A DNA stretch of 64,000 nucleotides from Pelagimonas phthalicica. GTDB lineage: Bacteria; Pseudomonadota; Alphaproteobacteria; Rhodobacterales; Rhodobacteraceae. A model generated the notes under the pieces. It ran no database searches and was not told the DNA's origin. It saw nothing but the letters and a program-made list of their open reading frames with translations. Numbering within the stretch: the first letter of the stretch is position 1; each line of letters begins with the position of its first letter. Shown here piece by piece: positions 39,056 to 47,657 of this stretch. The stretch is from positions 1,488,001 to 1,552,000 of the forward strand of contig NZ_SOAP01000002.1 of NCBI RefSeq assembly GCF_004364805.1, written 5' to 3'. The position numbers were made by a program, and so were the translations under genes.

Positions 39056-39097
39056 AATTCCGTCGACGGAATTTGCAAATTCCATACATGGAATTTG
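39056..39097 (+). repeat. 42-bp double palindrome, copy 2
   Basis: P1 (39056-39075), AAATTCCGTCGACGGAATTT, is a perfect 20-base palindrome. GC follows, then P2 (39078-39097) with centre ATACAT. It sits between the converging hutF and hutC genes, 2 bases after the hutF stop. Confidence 0.92.
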
Positions 39098-39113
39098 GTG
39101 CACCCGCCTCTCT

Positions 39114-39797
39114 CTAATAGCTTGTTTTCATCCGGTAGCCCGGTTGAAAGCACATGCGCACATAGGTCACTGCCTTGCCCTCAAACCAGGTGCTGCGTTC
39201 CATCTGAAACAGCGCCTCACCCGCCTGGCATCCCAGAAAACCTGCCAATTCCTTTGAAGCAGAGACCGCCGAAAACCCGATCTCCACATCGGAAAAGGGC
39301 ACGGTTTCGACCAGCCATTCATTGGGCCCGACCTCTTCGAAGCGCTGCTCGCGCGCCTGTGGCAAGGCCTCGAGATTGATCCAGCGCGCCTCATGCTGAA
39401 ACGGGGTGCCATCGGCAAAATGCATGCAGGTCAGCTGAACCACCTGCGCGCCTGCCTGCAGCCCCATCCGCGCCCGCAACCAATCCGGGGCTGGCTCAAC
39501 CGCGCGTTTGACCAAAGCGTAGCGATAGCTGGCCCCGTTGCCTTCGACCTCCAACCGGGTCAGGGGAATGTCGAACCGGGCCTGGCGCAGCGGCACGGCG
39601 CGCACCCGCGTGCCGGATTTGCGCTTGCGATCCAGCACGCCCTCATCCGCCAATTCCCGCAAGGCCCGGTTCACCGTGGCCCGCGCGCTGCCATATTCGT
39701 CGCACAGCTCCAGCTCACTTGGGATCAGATGGCCCGGCGGCCATTGGCCGCTGGTGATGCGCCGCAGCACATCCGCCTTGATGTCACGATAGCTCAT
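39114..39797 (-). CDS. hutC: HutC transcriptional repressor (GntR, HutC/UTRA subfamily)
   Basis: This 227-residue protein has an N-terminal winged helix-turn-helix (about 1-68; IPSELELCDEYGSARATVNRALRELADEGVLDRKR) and a C-terminal UTRA ligand domain (about 80-227), where urocanate binds in known HutC proteins. It is divergent from no other hut gene and converges with hutF. It is expected to repress both hutIHGU and hutF through the operator at 37646-37659. Length and layout are normal. Confidence 0.92.
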   Translation of the reverse strand: MSYRDIKADVLRRITSGQWPPGHLIPSELELCDEYGSARATVNRALRELADEGVLDRKRKSGTRVRAVPLRQARFDIPLTRLEVEGNGASYRYALVKRAVEPAPDWLRARMGLQAGAQVVQLTCMHFADGTPFQHEARWINLEALPQAREQRFEEVGPNEWLVETVPFSDVEIGFSAVSASKELAGFLGCQAGEALFQMERSTWFEGKAVTYVRMCFQPGYRMKTSY

Positions 39798-39808
39798 GGC
39801 AATGCCCC

Positions 39809-39845
39809 TTTTGTCTGCACCTTACAGCAGTTTGCGCAGACAAAA
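39809..39845. promoter_or_regulatory. Inverted repeat upstream of hutC
   Basis: TTTTGTCTGC at 39809-39818 and GCAGACAAAA at 39836-39845 are perfect 10-base arms with a 17-base spacer, 12-48 bases upstream of the hutC ATG. It could be an autoregulatory site, although its half-sites do not match GTMTAKAC well, or a site for another regulator. Confidence 0.4.
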
Positions 39846-39886
39846 CAGGGCTATCCCCATGGGGGGAGCACAGGCTAAATCCAACT

Positions 39887-41023
39887 TCAGTAGGTGGAAA
39901 ACACGAACCCTTCGGGCATCGTCGTGCTCTCAGCCGTCGCGTTGCGCGCCTTCATGCGCTCAAGATTGACGATGGTCGACAGCATGATGCGATCATGGCT
40001 CCAATCCGCCGGGCGTTGGATCAGCAGCGCCGTGGCAAAGGTCAGCGAGACCAGCGACAAAGACAGCATCATCCAACCCATCCGTGCTTCGCGCGAATTG
40101 CGCGCCACAGTCGCCGCCTCAATACGGCGGCGCAGGGTTGCCCCGCGCCGCTTGGCGCGCAGATCGACCAGACCAACGGTCGGCGTTGACAATTGCACCC
40201 CGCGCTGCGCAGCCATGGCCCGCTCGCAGGCCCGGATCAGACATTCGCAATAGGCCCGCGCGTCAAACCCATGACGGCGCACAAGCGCCTGGTCACAGGC
40301 ATATTCCCGCATGGCGCGGATTTCCTGACGCCACAGGAAAAAGGCCGGGTTCCAGAACAGTAAGGGGCGCAGAGCCTCAAAGAGGAACTCCACCTCAACA
40401 TCGCCATGGCGGAAATGCTGCAGCTCATGGGCCACCACCATGTGCAGATCCTCCCCCGCCTCCAGCATGGCTGCGGGCAGAACAACATAGCGTTTGCGCA
40501 AACCCCGGGTCGAAAAGGCGACGCGGGTCGTGTCGGACACACGCAGTTCAACCTGACCAATCTTGCGCAACAGGTAAGAGCGTTTGACAATCCCACGCAG
40601 CGCCAAAGCCGCACGCAAAGTAAACAGCACGGAAACCAGGGCCCCAAGCGCCAGCCCCGCCCAAATCACCTGAGCCAGCCCGGATTGCCCCAGCAGCATG
40701 TCGCGCTCAAACCCTTCGCGCGCGCTCAGCCATCCCTGGAAATCCTGCGCGCTCATCCCGACATTGCCGTTCAGATATTGCGCCACCAGCATATCGCTCA
40801 GGTTTGGTGCGCCGGTGATCAGCGATCCGCTCAGCCAATCCGCCAGAAGCGGGGCCAGCAACAGGCCCGCCACCATCCAGGTCAACACCTTTTGCTGGCG
40901 AATGAATTCCAGACCCAGCTTGGATTTGGACAACACCCATCGCAGCGCCAGCCAAACCCCAATTCCTGCCACCAGCAGCAGATTAAGGTCGATATATACG
41001 TTCAGAACAGCATCAGCGTTCAT
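39887..41023 (-). CDS. M56 family membrane metallopeptidase (BlaR1/MecR1-like)
   Basis: The product has 378 residues from the ATG at 41023. N-terminal helices lead to a cytoplasmic peptidase domain with the zinc motif HELQHF (His199, Glu200, His203) and the third-ligand region REYACDQALV, then a last helix near 325. It lacks the penicillin-binding sensor domain of BlaR1. In BlaR1 systems the peptidase leads to loss of the repressor. The upstream gene encodes a BlaI-like repressor, overlapping by 11 bases. No beta-lactamase gene is adjacent. Confidence 0.88.
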   Translation of the reverse strand: MNADAVLNVYIDLNLLLVAGIGVWLALRWVLSKSKLGLEFIRQQKVLTWMVAGLLLAPLLADWLSGSLITGAPNLSDMLVAQYLNGNVGMSAQDFQGWLSAREGFERDMLLGQSGLAQVIWAGLALGALVSVLFTLRAALALRGIVKRSYLLRKIGQVELRVSDTTRVAFSTRGLRKRYVVLPAAMLEAGEDLHMVVAHELQHFRHGDVEVEFLFEALRPLLFWNPAFFLWRQEIRAMREYACDQALVRRHGFDARAYCECLIRACERAMAAQRGVQLSTPTVGLVDLRAKRRGATLRRRIEAATVARNSREARMGWMMLSLSLVSLTFATALLIQRPADWSHDRIMLSTIVNLERMKARNATAESTTMPEGFVFSTY

Positions 41024-41423
41024 TGTCCTCCCCCAACCTTTCCTCAAGCAGCGCCCGCATCTCCTTGAGCATCTCCTGGGTCACGTCCTCGTCCTCCACA
41101 AGGCGCGCAACCAGAGCTGCGGGGGCATCGTTGAAAAGCTTGCTAGATAGGTTCTTCAGGCTTGCCTTTTGATAATCTGCCTTCGGCGTCGTGGGCCTGT
41201 AGACCAAAGACCGCTCCACCCGGTCACTGGCCAAAAACCCCTTCTGTTCCATAATCTTGAGCACGGTCGCCACAGAAGTATAGGCGCGTTCCTGAACCTC
41301 GCCGCCCTGGGCATTGACCGCGGCATGGATCTCGCGAACCGTGCCTTGGCCCAGGTCCCAAATCACGTTCATGAACTCGAGCTCGACCTCGGTCAGAAGG
41401 GATTTGTCGTGTTTCTTGCGCAT
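41013..41423 (-). CDS. BlaI/MecI/CopY family repressor
   Basis: The product has 136 residues from the ATG at 41423; longer frames run through repeats. A winged helix domain fills residues 10-80 (LTEVELEFMNVIWDLGQGTVREIHAAV, then YTSVATVLKIMEQKGFLASDR), followed by a dimerisation tail rich in Leu/Glu. It overlaps the M56 peptidase gene by 11 bases. It likely represses its own promoter and unknown targets, with loss triggered by the peptidase (inference from the bla/mec systems). Confidence 0.88.
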   Translation of the reverse strand: MRKKHDKSLLTEVELEFMNVIWDLGQGTVREIHAAVNAQGGEVQERAYTSVATVLKIMEQKGFLASDRVERSLVYRPTTPKADYQKASLKNLSSKLFNDAPAALVARLVEDEDVTQEMLKEMRALLEERLGEDNER

Positions 41424-41456
41424 AAGCTGGGGATTCCACTCAGAACTGGTTTCAAG

Positions 41457-41473
41457 CGAACATATACGAACAT
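41457..41473. promoter_or_regulatory. Tandem 7-mers upstream of the BlaI-like gene
   Basis: CGAACAT-ATA-CGAACAT: two direct repeats with a 10-base period, 34-50 bases upstream of the ATG. The period of one helical turn would suit two adjacent protein contacts. It does not show the TACA/TGTA palindrome typical of BlaI/MecI. Confidence 0.3.
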
Positions 41474-41508
41474 TGCCCAAGGGCAAAACTATTTCTTTAG
41501 TTGGGCAA

Positions 41509-41570
41509 AGGGGGCCAGCCCCCTCGGCCTTCGGCCTCACCCCCGGAGTATTTGCCACCAAGAAGAAGCC
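41509..41570 (-). repeat. Modular hairpin repeat (family MH), copy d1
   Basis: Read on minus: head TTCTTCTTGG, AAATACTCCGGGGG, stem AGGCCGAAGGCC, tail GAGGGGGCTGGCCCCC. It is head-to-head with d2, the same arrangement as copies b and c. Confidence 0.75.
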
Positions 41571-41583
41571 AATAGCGCTCTGA

Positions 41584-41632
41584 TCTTCTTCTTGGTCAAA
41601 ATATTCTGGGGGTCTGGGGGCAAAGCCCCCAG
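41584..41632 (+). repeat. Modular hairpin repeat (family MH), copy d2
   Basis: The head is TTCTTCTTGGTCAAAATATT, followed by CTGGGGG and a single stem GGGGGC-AAA-GCCCCC that merges middle and tail. It appears to be a shortened member. It lies between the DUF2160 gene and the BlaI-like gene. Confidence 0.65.
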
Positions 41633-41664
41633 CCGGTCGACGCGCCTTGGCGCGGCGAAACCTC

Positions 41665-41943
41665 TTACACTTTCCAGAAACAGAACACGCCCCAAGCGAT
41701 AGACAGGCCCAACGGCGTCCACAAAGGAAACCCGACCAAGCCCAGCCAGGCCAGAAAGATATAGCTGGTGCCCAAGAGCGAGATGAACAATCGGTCACCG
41801 CGGGTGGTGGTGAGGCCAAGCACGCCTTTGCGCTCATCCCCACCGGGGTGGCGGATTTCCAGGGCGATCAGGATGCCAATCGCGCTGAAAATTCCGATGA
41901 AAACCAAGGCCGTCGGCCAGGTCCAAGCCATCCATGAAAGCAT
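41665..41943 (-). CDS. DUF2160 small membrane protein of the glycerol ABC transporter operon
   Basis: This 92-residue protein has three hydrophobic helices with the polar LEIRHPGGDERKGVLGLTTTRGDRLF loop that marks DUF2160. In Rhizobium the equivalent gene sits in the glp operon for glycerol uptake (often called glpU), and its exact role is unknown. The ATG overlaps the permease stop and is preceded by GGAGGGT; a GTG one codon earlier is also possible. Last gene of the operon. Confidence 0.83.
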   Translation of the reverse strand: MLSWMAWTWPTALVFIGIFSAIGILIALEIRHPGGDERKGVLGLTTTRGDRLFISLLGTSYIFLAWLGLVGFPLWTPLGLSIAWGVFCFWKV

Positions 41944-42740
41944 CACACCCTCCCCATCGCGAAACCCTTCGCGATATAGTTGCGGACGAAGTAGATCACG
42001 ATTGCGCCCGGAATGATTGTCAAAGTTCCCGCCGCCGCCAGCAGACCCAGTTCATAGCCCGCGCTTGAGGCGGTCTTGGTCATGGTGGCGGCGATGGGTT
42101 TGGCGGCGACCGCTGTCAGGGTCTTGGCCAGCAGCAGCTCCACCCATGAGAACATGAAGCAAAAGAACGCCGCCACACCGACCCCGGCTTTGATCGAGGG
42201 CACAAAGATCGTCGCAAAAAAGCGCGGGAAGGAATAGCCATCGACAAAGGCGGTTTCATCCAGCTCTTTTGGGACACCGCCCATGAAGCCTTCGAGGATC
42301 CACACCGCCAGTGGGATGTTGAACAGGCAATGCGCCAGAGCAACAGCCAGATGCGTGTCGAACAGACCCACAGCCGAATAGAGCTGAAAGAAGGGCAGTG
42401 CAAAGACAGCGGCCGGGGCCATGCGGTTGGTCAACAGCCAGAAGAACAGCTGCTTATCCCCGAGAAAGCGGTAACGGCTGAAGGCATAGGCCGCTGGCAG
42501 CGCCACCACCACCGAGATCACCGTGTTGATCGACACATAGAGGATCGAGTTGATGTAACCCCAATACCAGCTGGGATCGGTAAAGATGGTCTTGTAGTTC
42601 TCCAGCGTAAAGGTCTGCGGAAACAGCGAAAACCCGGCCAGAATTTCATTGGTCGTCTTGAAACTCATCGCCACCAGCCAATAGATCGGCAAGAGCAGGA
42701 AGAGGATATAGACGATGGGGACGATGGATCGTTTTTGCAT
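41943..42740 (-). CDS. glpQ: Glycerol ABC transporter permease 2 (GlpQ-like)
   Basis: This 265-residue permease is of the MalG class with six helices. PTFTLENYKTIF-like text near residue 45 and the EAA-type loop ELDETAFVDGYSFPRFFATIFVPSIKAG (about 155-182) contact the ATPases. The operon order and the DUF2160 gene match the Rhizobium glycerol importer, so the solute is inferred to be glycerol. It starts 11 bases after the first permease gene. Confidence 0.85.
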   Translation of the reverse strand: MQKRSIVPIVYILFLLLPIYWLVAMSFKTTNEILAGFSLFPQTFTLENYKTIFTDPSWYWGYINSILYVSINTVISVVVALPAAYAFSRYRFLGDKQLFFWLLTNRMAPAAVFALPFFQLYSAVGLFDTHLAVALAHCLFNIPLAVWILEGFMGGVPKELDETAFVDGYSFPRFFATIFVPSIKAGVGVAAFFCFMFSWVELLLAKTLTAVAAKPIAATMTKTASSAGYELGLLAAAGTLTIIPGAIVIYFVRNYIAKGFAMGRV

Positions 42741-42751
42741 CGGATCGGTCC

Positions 42752-43615
42752 TCAGTTCAGGTCGTCTTTGGTCATCAGCGTGTAGAACAGCCAGCTGACC
42801 AACAAAGTGATTGCGAAATAGATCAGGCTCATGGCGGCTGCCGGGCCGAGGTCAAACTGACCAAGGGCGATTTTCACCAGATCAATGGACAGCAGGGTCG
42901 TCGAGTTGCCGGGGCCACCGCCGGTGAGCACGAAAGGCTCGGTATAGATGTTGAAACTGTCCATAAAGCGCAGAAGGATCGCGATGGTCAGGACGGTTTT
43001 CATCTTGGGAAGTTGGATATAGCGGAACACGCTCCAATTGCTGGCCCCGTCAATTTTCGCCGCTTGGTAATAGGCATCGGGGATCGAAACCAGACCGGCA
43101 TAGCTCAGCAGAACCACAAGCGAGGTCCAGTGCCAGACATCCATGGTGATGATGGTCACCCAGGCGGCCAGCGGGTCTTGGGTCATGTCATAATTGATGC
43201 CCAAAACATGGTTGAGGAAATAGCCAAGCAAGCCGATATCCGGCAGGGTAAAGATGTTCCACATCGCGCCCACCACGTTCCACGGGATCAGCATGGGCAG
43301 CGCCATCAGCACAAGGCAGACCGGCACCCAAAAGCCTTTGCGCGGCATGGACAGAGCGATGGCAATGCCCAACGGGATCTCGATGATCAAGATCAGGAAG
43401 GTAAAGAGGAACTGCCGACCCAAAGCCGAATGGAACCGGTCCGAGCGCAGGATTTGCTGGAACCAATCCAAACCTTGCCAGAAAAACACGTTGTCGCCAA
43501 AGGTTTCCTGGACCGAGTAATTGACCACCGTCATCATCGGGATCAAGGCGTTGAACGCCACCAGCACCAGCACCGGCGCGACAAAGAACCAACCTTTGTT
43601 ATTTTCGGTTTTCAT
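42752..43615 (-). CDS. glpP: Glycerol ABC transporter permease 1 (GlpP-like)
   Basis: This 287-residue permease is of the MalF class. It has an N-terminal helix (8-28), NYSVQETFGDNVFFWQGLDWFQ periplasmic loop, and the cytoplasmic EAA loop SIPDAYYQAAKIDGASNWSVFRYIQLP (about 180-206). It pairs with the second permease to form the channel. It lies directly after the second ATPase gene (3 bases). Solute inferred from context. Confidence 0.85.
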   Translation of the reverse strand: MKTENNKGWFFVAPVLVLVAFNALIPMMTVVNYSVQETFGDNVFFWQGLDWFQQILRSDRFHSALGRQFLFTFLILIIEIPLGIAIALSMPRKGFWVPVCLVLMALPMLIPWNVVGAMWNIFTLPDIGLLGYFLNHVLGINYDMTQDPLAAWVTIITMDVWHWTSLVVLLSYAGLVSIPDAYYQAAKIDGASNWSVFRYIQLPKMKTVLTIAILLRFMDSFNIYTEPFVLTGGGPGNSTTLLSIDLVKIALGQFDLGPAAAMSLIYFAITLLVSWLFYTLMTKDDLN

Positions 43616-43618
43616 GGC

Positions 43619-44698
43619 TCAGCCCTCCTGCGGGTTGGTTGCGATCCAGCCATCGACATACAGCCGGGTCTGGTCGGGGCGGAATTGCAGATGCACCTGC
43701 GCCCCTTTCTCAGGCGGGGTGCCGTTGATCACAGCGCTGACAGTTGTGCCGTTCAGATCCGCCTCGACCACCATGTGGCGACCCAGGTCCGAGACCTTGG
43801 TAACCGTGGCAGGCAGGCCGGTTTCGGCGAGCGAGACGAATTCCGGGCGTATGCCGATTTCGGTCTGGCCTTTGGCCTCACCCTGAATGGGACCTTCCAA
43901 TGCGACGGGCTGACCACCTAACATGGCTTGCCCAGCAGAAACCTCGCAAGGCAGCACATTCATACCGGGCGAGCCGATGAAATGGCCGACAAAGGTATGC
44001 GCCGGGCGCTCGAACAGCTCGACCGGGGTGCCGATCTGCACCACCTCGCCCAGCTGCATCACCACCACCTGATCGGCAAAGGTCAGCGCCTCGGTCTGGT
44101 CATGGGTCACATAGATCATCGTGGCTTTGACGCGCTGATGCAGCTCTTTGAGCTTGGAGCGCAGCTTCCACTTCAGATGCGGGTCAATCACCGTAAGCGG
44201 TTCGTCAAACATCACCACGTTGACGTCCTCGCGCACCAACCCGCGCCCCATCGAGATCTTTTGCTTGTTATCCGGGGACAGGCCAGCGGCCTTTTGATCC
44301 AGCATATCCGTGACTTCGAGCATCTCGGCAATCGCCATGACGCGACTGCGCACAGTGTCCTCATCCCGGCCACGATTGCGCAGCGGAAAGGCGAGGTTGT
44401 CGTAAACGCTCATCGTGTCGTAGATCACCGGGAACTGAAAAACCTGCGCAATATTGCGCTTGTCCGGGGCCAGTTCGGTCACGTCCTGACCGTCAAACAG
44501 AATGCGCCCCTCGGACGGGACCAAAAGCCCCGAGATGATATTGAGCAGCGTGGATTTCCCACAGCCAGATGGGCCAAGCAGCGCATAGGCCCCGCCATCA
44601 GACCAATCCAGATCAATCTCTTTCAGCGCATAATCTGATGGGCTGGACGGATTGGGATAATAGCTGTGGCGCAGATTGGAGAGAGTGATTTTCGCCAT
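43619..44698 (-). CDS. glpT: Glycerol ABC transporter ATP-binding protein 2 (GlpT-like)
   Basis: This 359-residue ATPase has Walker A GPSGCGKST (42-50), Q-loop QFPVIYD, Walker B VVMFDEP (161-167) and H-loop YVTHDQTEAL, with a C-terminal MalK-like OB region. The signature motif is degenerate: LSPDNKQ (140-146) replaces LSGGQ. The first ATPase of the operon keeps LSGGQ, so the pair probably forms an asymmetric heterodimer. Similar degeneration is expected in this subfamily. It follows the first ATPase by 3 bases. Confidence 0.87.
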   Translation of the reverse strand: MAKITLSNLRHSYYPNPSSPSDYALKEIDLDWSDGGAYALLGPSGCGKSTLLNIISGLLVPSEGRILFDGQDVTELAPDKRNIAQVFQFPVIYDTMSVYDNLAFPLRNRGRDEDTVRSRVMAIAEMLEVTDMLDQKAAGLSPDNKQKISMGRGLVREDVNVVMFDEPLTVIDPHLKWKLRSKLKELHQRVKATMIYVTHDQTEALTFADQVVVMQLGEVVQIGTPVELFERPAHTFVGHFIGSPGMNVLPCEVSAGQAMLGGQPVALEGPIQGEAKGQTEIGIRPEFVSLAETGLPATVTKVSDLGRHMVVEADLNGTTVSAVINGTPPEKGAQVHLQFRPDQTRLYVDGWIATNPQEG

Positions 44699-44701
44699 GA
44701 T

Positions 44702-45766
44702 TTACGCCACCCGTGTGCCGTCAGGTGCAAAGAAATAGCACTCAGACGGGTTCATATGAAAGTCATGCAGCTCGCCCACCTCATAGGGGTGAACACCGTG
44801 CGAGAGAGAGACCCAGGATCCCTGCCCCATCTCGAAATGCGCGCTGGATTCCGAACCTGTCAGCTCGGTCACCTGCACGCGGCCCGACATGTGGACGCTG
44901 GTCGCCTCAGTGCTGACTGGCAGCACGTGATGCGGACGGATCGCGATGATGTAATCGCCATCGGCAAGCCCCGCAGCGGCACCGCTGGCGGACCAGCTCA
45001 CACCGGCATTCAGACGGACCTGATCGCCTTGTTTCACCACGGGGGCCGTGTTGATTGGCGGATCGGAAAACACCGCCGCCGCCTGCACATTGGCCGGGTT
45101 GCGATAGATATCTGCCGTCTTGCCAAATTGCGTGACCGAGCCGTCATTCATCAGCGCGGTTTCCCCGCCCAGCATCAACGCCTCTTCGGGTTCCGAGGTC
45201 GCATAGACCACCACCGCGCCCCGCCCGGCGAACAGTTCGGGCAATTGCGCGCGCAGCTCTTCGCGCAGCTTGTAATCGAGGTTTGCCAGCGGTTCGTCCA
45301 GAAACACTGCGCGGCTTTCCTTGGCAATGGCGCGCGCCAGGGCGCAGCGCTGCTGTTGCCCACCCGACAGCTCATGCGGGCGGCGATCCAGCATCGGCCC
45401 CAGCTGTAACAGGCTTGCGGCCTCTTCCACCCGGCCCTCAAGCTCGGATTTCGCCATGCCCGCCACCTTTAAAGGCGAGGCGATGTTTTCGCGCACGGTC
45501 ATATGCGGGTAGTTGATGAAAAACTGATGCACCAGGCTGATCTTGCGCTTTTGCGTGCTCAGACGGGTCACATCCTGCCCATCCATGATCACGCTGCCCT
45601 CAGCGATGGGATCAAGGCCAGCCATCAGCTTGATCAGCGAGGTCTTGCCCGATCCGGTCGCGCCCAGAAGCACGTTGAAATGACCGGTCTCAAGGGTCAG
45701 GGTGACAGGCTTGATATGCAACGCGCCGCCGACACGTTTCGTCACCTGTTTGAGTTCGAGGGCCAT
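44702..45766 (-). CDS. glpS: Glycerol ABC transporter ATP-binding protein 1 (GlpS-like)
   Basis: This 354-residue ATPase has Walker A GATGSGKT (35-42), Q-loop VHQFFINYPHMTV, full signature LSGGQQQR (133-140) and Walker B AVFLDEPLANLD. The expected H-loop His is not obvious: after the Walker B region the text reads VVYATSEPEEAL, so the switch His seems to be replaced by Ser. A TOBE/OB tail follows. With the degenerate signature of the partner, this suggests one active and one weak ATP site. It encodes the first cytoplasmic component after the binding protein. Confidence 0.87.
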   Translation of the reverse strand: MALELKQVTKRVGGALHIKPVTLTLETGHFNVLLGATGSGKTSLIKLMAGLDPIAEGSVIMDGQDVTRLSTQKRKISLVHQFFINYPHMTVRENIASPLKVAGMAKSELEGRVEEAASLLQLGPMLDRRPHELSGGQQQRCALARAIAKESRAVFLDEPLANLDYKLREELRAQLPELFAGRGAVVVYATSEPEEALMLGGETALMNDGSVTQFGKTADIYRNPANVQAAAVFSDPPINTAPVVKQGDQVRLNAGVSWSASGAAAGLADGDYIIAIRPHHVLPVSTEATSVHMSGRVQVTELTGSESSAHFEMGQGSWVSLSHGVHPYEVGELHDFHMNPSECYFFAPDGTRVA

Positions 45767-45923
45767 AAGGCGTCTCCTTTGCTTGCCAGGGCCACGCGGG
45801 GCCGCAACAAGGCTCGAAATCTTGGGGAAAGTGGCCCCGGTGGCGTGCGCGCCCCGGGGCCTATGGGAGTGAACAGACCCGAATAGGAGGAGGTTCCGAT
45901 CTCGGGTCTGTCAGGTCTGGGCG

Positions 45924-47657
45924 TTATTCAGACGCCCAGCGCGCCACCAGCTCGTCATAGTTGACGGTTTTGCCCTGTGGCTTTTCGTTGTCCAGAGGCG
46001 CCTTGGCCCCGCCATTGGCATACCAGAACTCGGCGTCTTTTTCCTCATTCAGGCGCGGGCCACAGCCGCCATAGACATTGGCCTGCTCGTCTGCACGCTG
46101 CATACGGGCCATGGTGATGTCCATTTCCTCGGCCAGACGGTCCATCGCTTCCTGCGGGGTAAAGGCACCCGAGTTCACGTCACCAATCTGCTGCCACCAG
46201 ATCTGCGCCAGCTTTGGATAATCCGGCACGTTGATCCCGGTTGGCGACCAAGCCACACGATCCGGCGAGCGGTAGAATTCCACCAGACCACCCAGGTTCT
46301 CGGCACGCTCGGTAAAGCTCTCATGGTTGACCGAGCTGTCACGGATAAAGGTCAGACCCACATGGGATTTCTTCACATCAACCGTTTTAGAGGTCACGAA
46401 CTGAGCATAGAGCCAGGCCGCTTGTGCACGATCGGATGGGGTGGATTTCAGGAAGGTCCAGGACCCCACATCCTGATAGCCAACCTTCTGACCTTCTTCC
46501 CAGTAAGGGCCATGCGGGGATGGGGCCATGCGCCACAGTGGCTTGCCGGCTTCATCCACGGTGTTGTTGCCCTCGGACTGCGGCTTGACCATGTCGGCGG
46601 TAAAGGCGGTGTACCAGAAGATCTGCTGAGCCACATTGCCCTGAGACAGCGCAGGCAGCGACTGGTAGAAGTCAAACGATGCCGCACCGGGAGGCGCATA
46701 GTTGCGCAGCCATTCATCCCATTTGCGGATCGCATAAACCGCCGCCGGACCGTTGGCCGCACCACCACGAGACACGCTCGCACCCGCCGGGTTACAGGAC
46801 CCCGCTTCCATACGGATGCCCCATTCGTCGATCGGCACACCGTTAGGCTCACCCTTTGAACCCGCACCAGCCATGGACAGCCAGGCATCGGTCATGCGCC
46901 AGCCCAGGTCGGGCGCGCGCTTACCATAATCCATGTGGCCATAGATCGCGGTACCGTCGATCTCTTTGACATCTTTCGAGAAAAACTCGGCAATGTCCTC
47001 ATAGGCAGACCAGTTGACCGGCACGCCGAGATCATAGCCATATTTCTCTTTGAACGCCGCCTGCAGATCTTCACGGTCAAACCAGTCTTTGCGGAACCAG
47101 TAGAGGTTCGCGAATTGCTGGTCTGGCAGCTGATACAGATCGCCATCCGGACCGGTGGTGAACTGGCTGCCCATAAAGTCATCCAGATCCAGCGTCGGCG
47201 AAGTGGTCGCCGCCCAGTCACCGGCCATCTGGTCGGTCAGGTTATAGGCCAGCTGAAGACGCGAATGGGTGCCGATCAGATCAGAGTCATTCACGTAACC
47301 ATCATAAAGGTTGCGCTTGGTCTGCATCTGGGTCTGCACCGCCTGCACCACTTCACCCTCACCAAGGATCTGGTGGTTGACCTTGATACCGGTGATTTCC
47401 TCAAAGGCTTTGGTCAGCACTTCGGATTCATAGCCGTGTGTCGGAATACCTTCGGACAACACGTTGATTTCCATGCCTTTGTAAGGTTCAGCCGCGTTGA
47501 TGAACCACTGCATTTCCGACAGCTGTTCCGCTTTGCTCAGGACAGACGGCTGGAATTCCTCGTCGATCCATTTCTGGGCTGCGGCTTCATCCGCATGCCC
47601 CATTGTTCCCGCAATCACAGCCGATACTGCAACCGCGGAGAAAAGATACTTCCGCAT
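45924..47657 (-). CDS. glpV: Glycerol ABC transporter substrate-binding protein (GlpV-like)
   Basis: The product has 577 residues from the ATG at 47657 with GGAGG upstream. A Sec signal peptide is at 1-22 (cut near GHA-DE). The mature protein is unusually long for an ABC receptor, which fits the glycerol-binding family of alphaproteobacteria. It starts KWIDEEFQPSVLSKAEQLSEMQWFINAA and contains many aromatic residues (QLPDQQFANLYWFRKDWF). First gene of the operon; a 157-base gap precedes the ATPase genes, consistent with higher binding-protein expression. Solute assignment is from gene order. Confidence 0.88.
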   Translation of the reverse strand: MRKYLFSAVAVSAVIAGTMGHADEAAAQKWIDEEFQPSVLSKAEQLSEMQWFINAAEPYKGMEINVLSEGIPTHGYESEVLTKAFEEITGIKVNHQILGEGEVVQAVQTQMQTKRNLYDGYVNDSDLIGTHSRLQLAYNLTDQMAGDWAATTSPTLDLDDFMGSQFTTGPDGDLYQLPDQQFANLYWFRKDWFDREDLQAAFKEKYGYDLGVPVNWSAYEDIAEFFSKDVKEIDGTAIYGHMDYGKRAPDLGWRMTDAWLSMAGAGSKGEPNGVPIDEWGIRMEAGSCNPAGASVSRGGAANGPAAVYAIRKWDEWLRNYAPPGAASFDFYQSLPALSQGNVAQQIFWYTAFTADMVKPQSEGNNTVDEAGKPLWRMAPSPHGPYWEEGQKVGYQDVGSWTFLKSTPSDRAQAAWLYAQFVTSKTVDVKKSHVGLTFIRDSSVNHESFTERAENLGGLVEFYRSPDRVAWSPTGINVPDYPKLAQIWWQQIGDVNSGAFTPQEAMDRLAEEMDITMARMQRADEQANVYGGCGPRLNEEKDAEFWYANGGAKAPLDNEKPQGKTVNYDELVARWASE

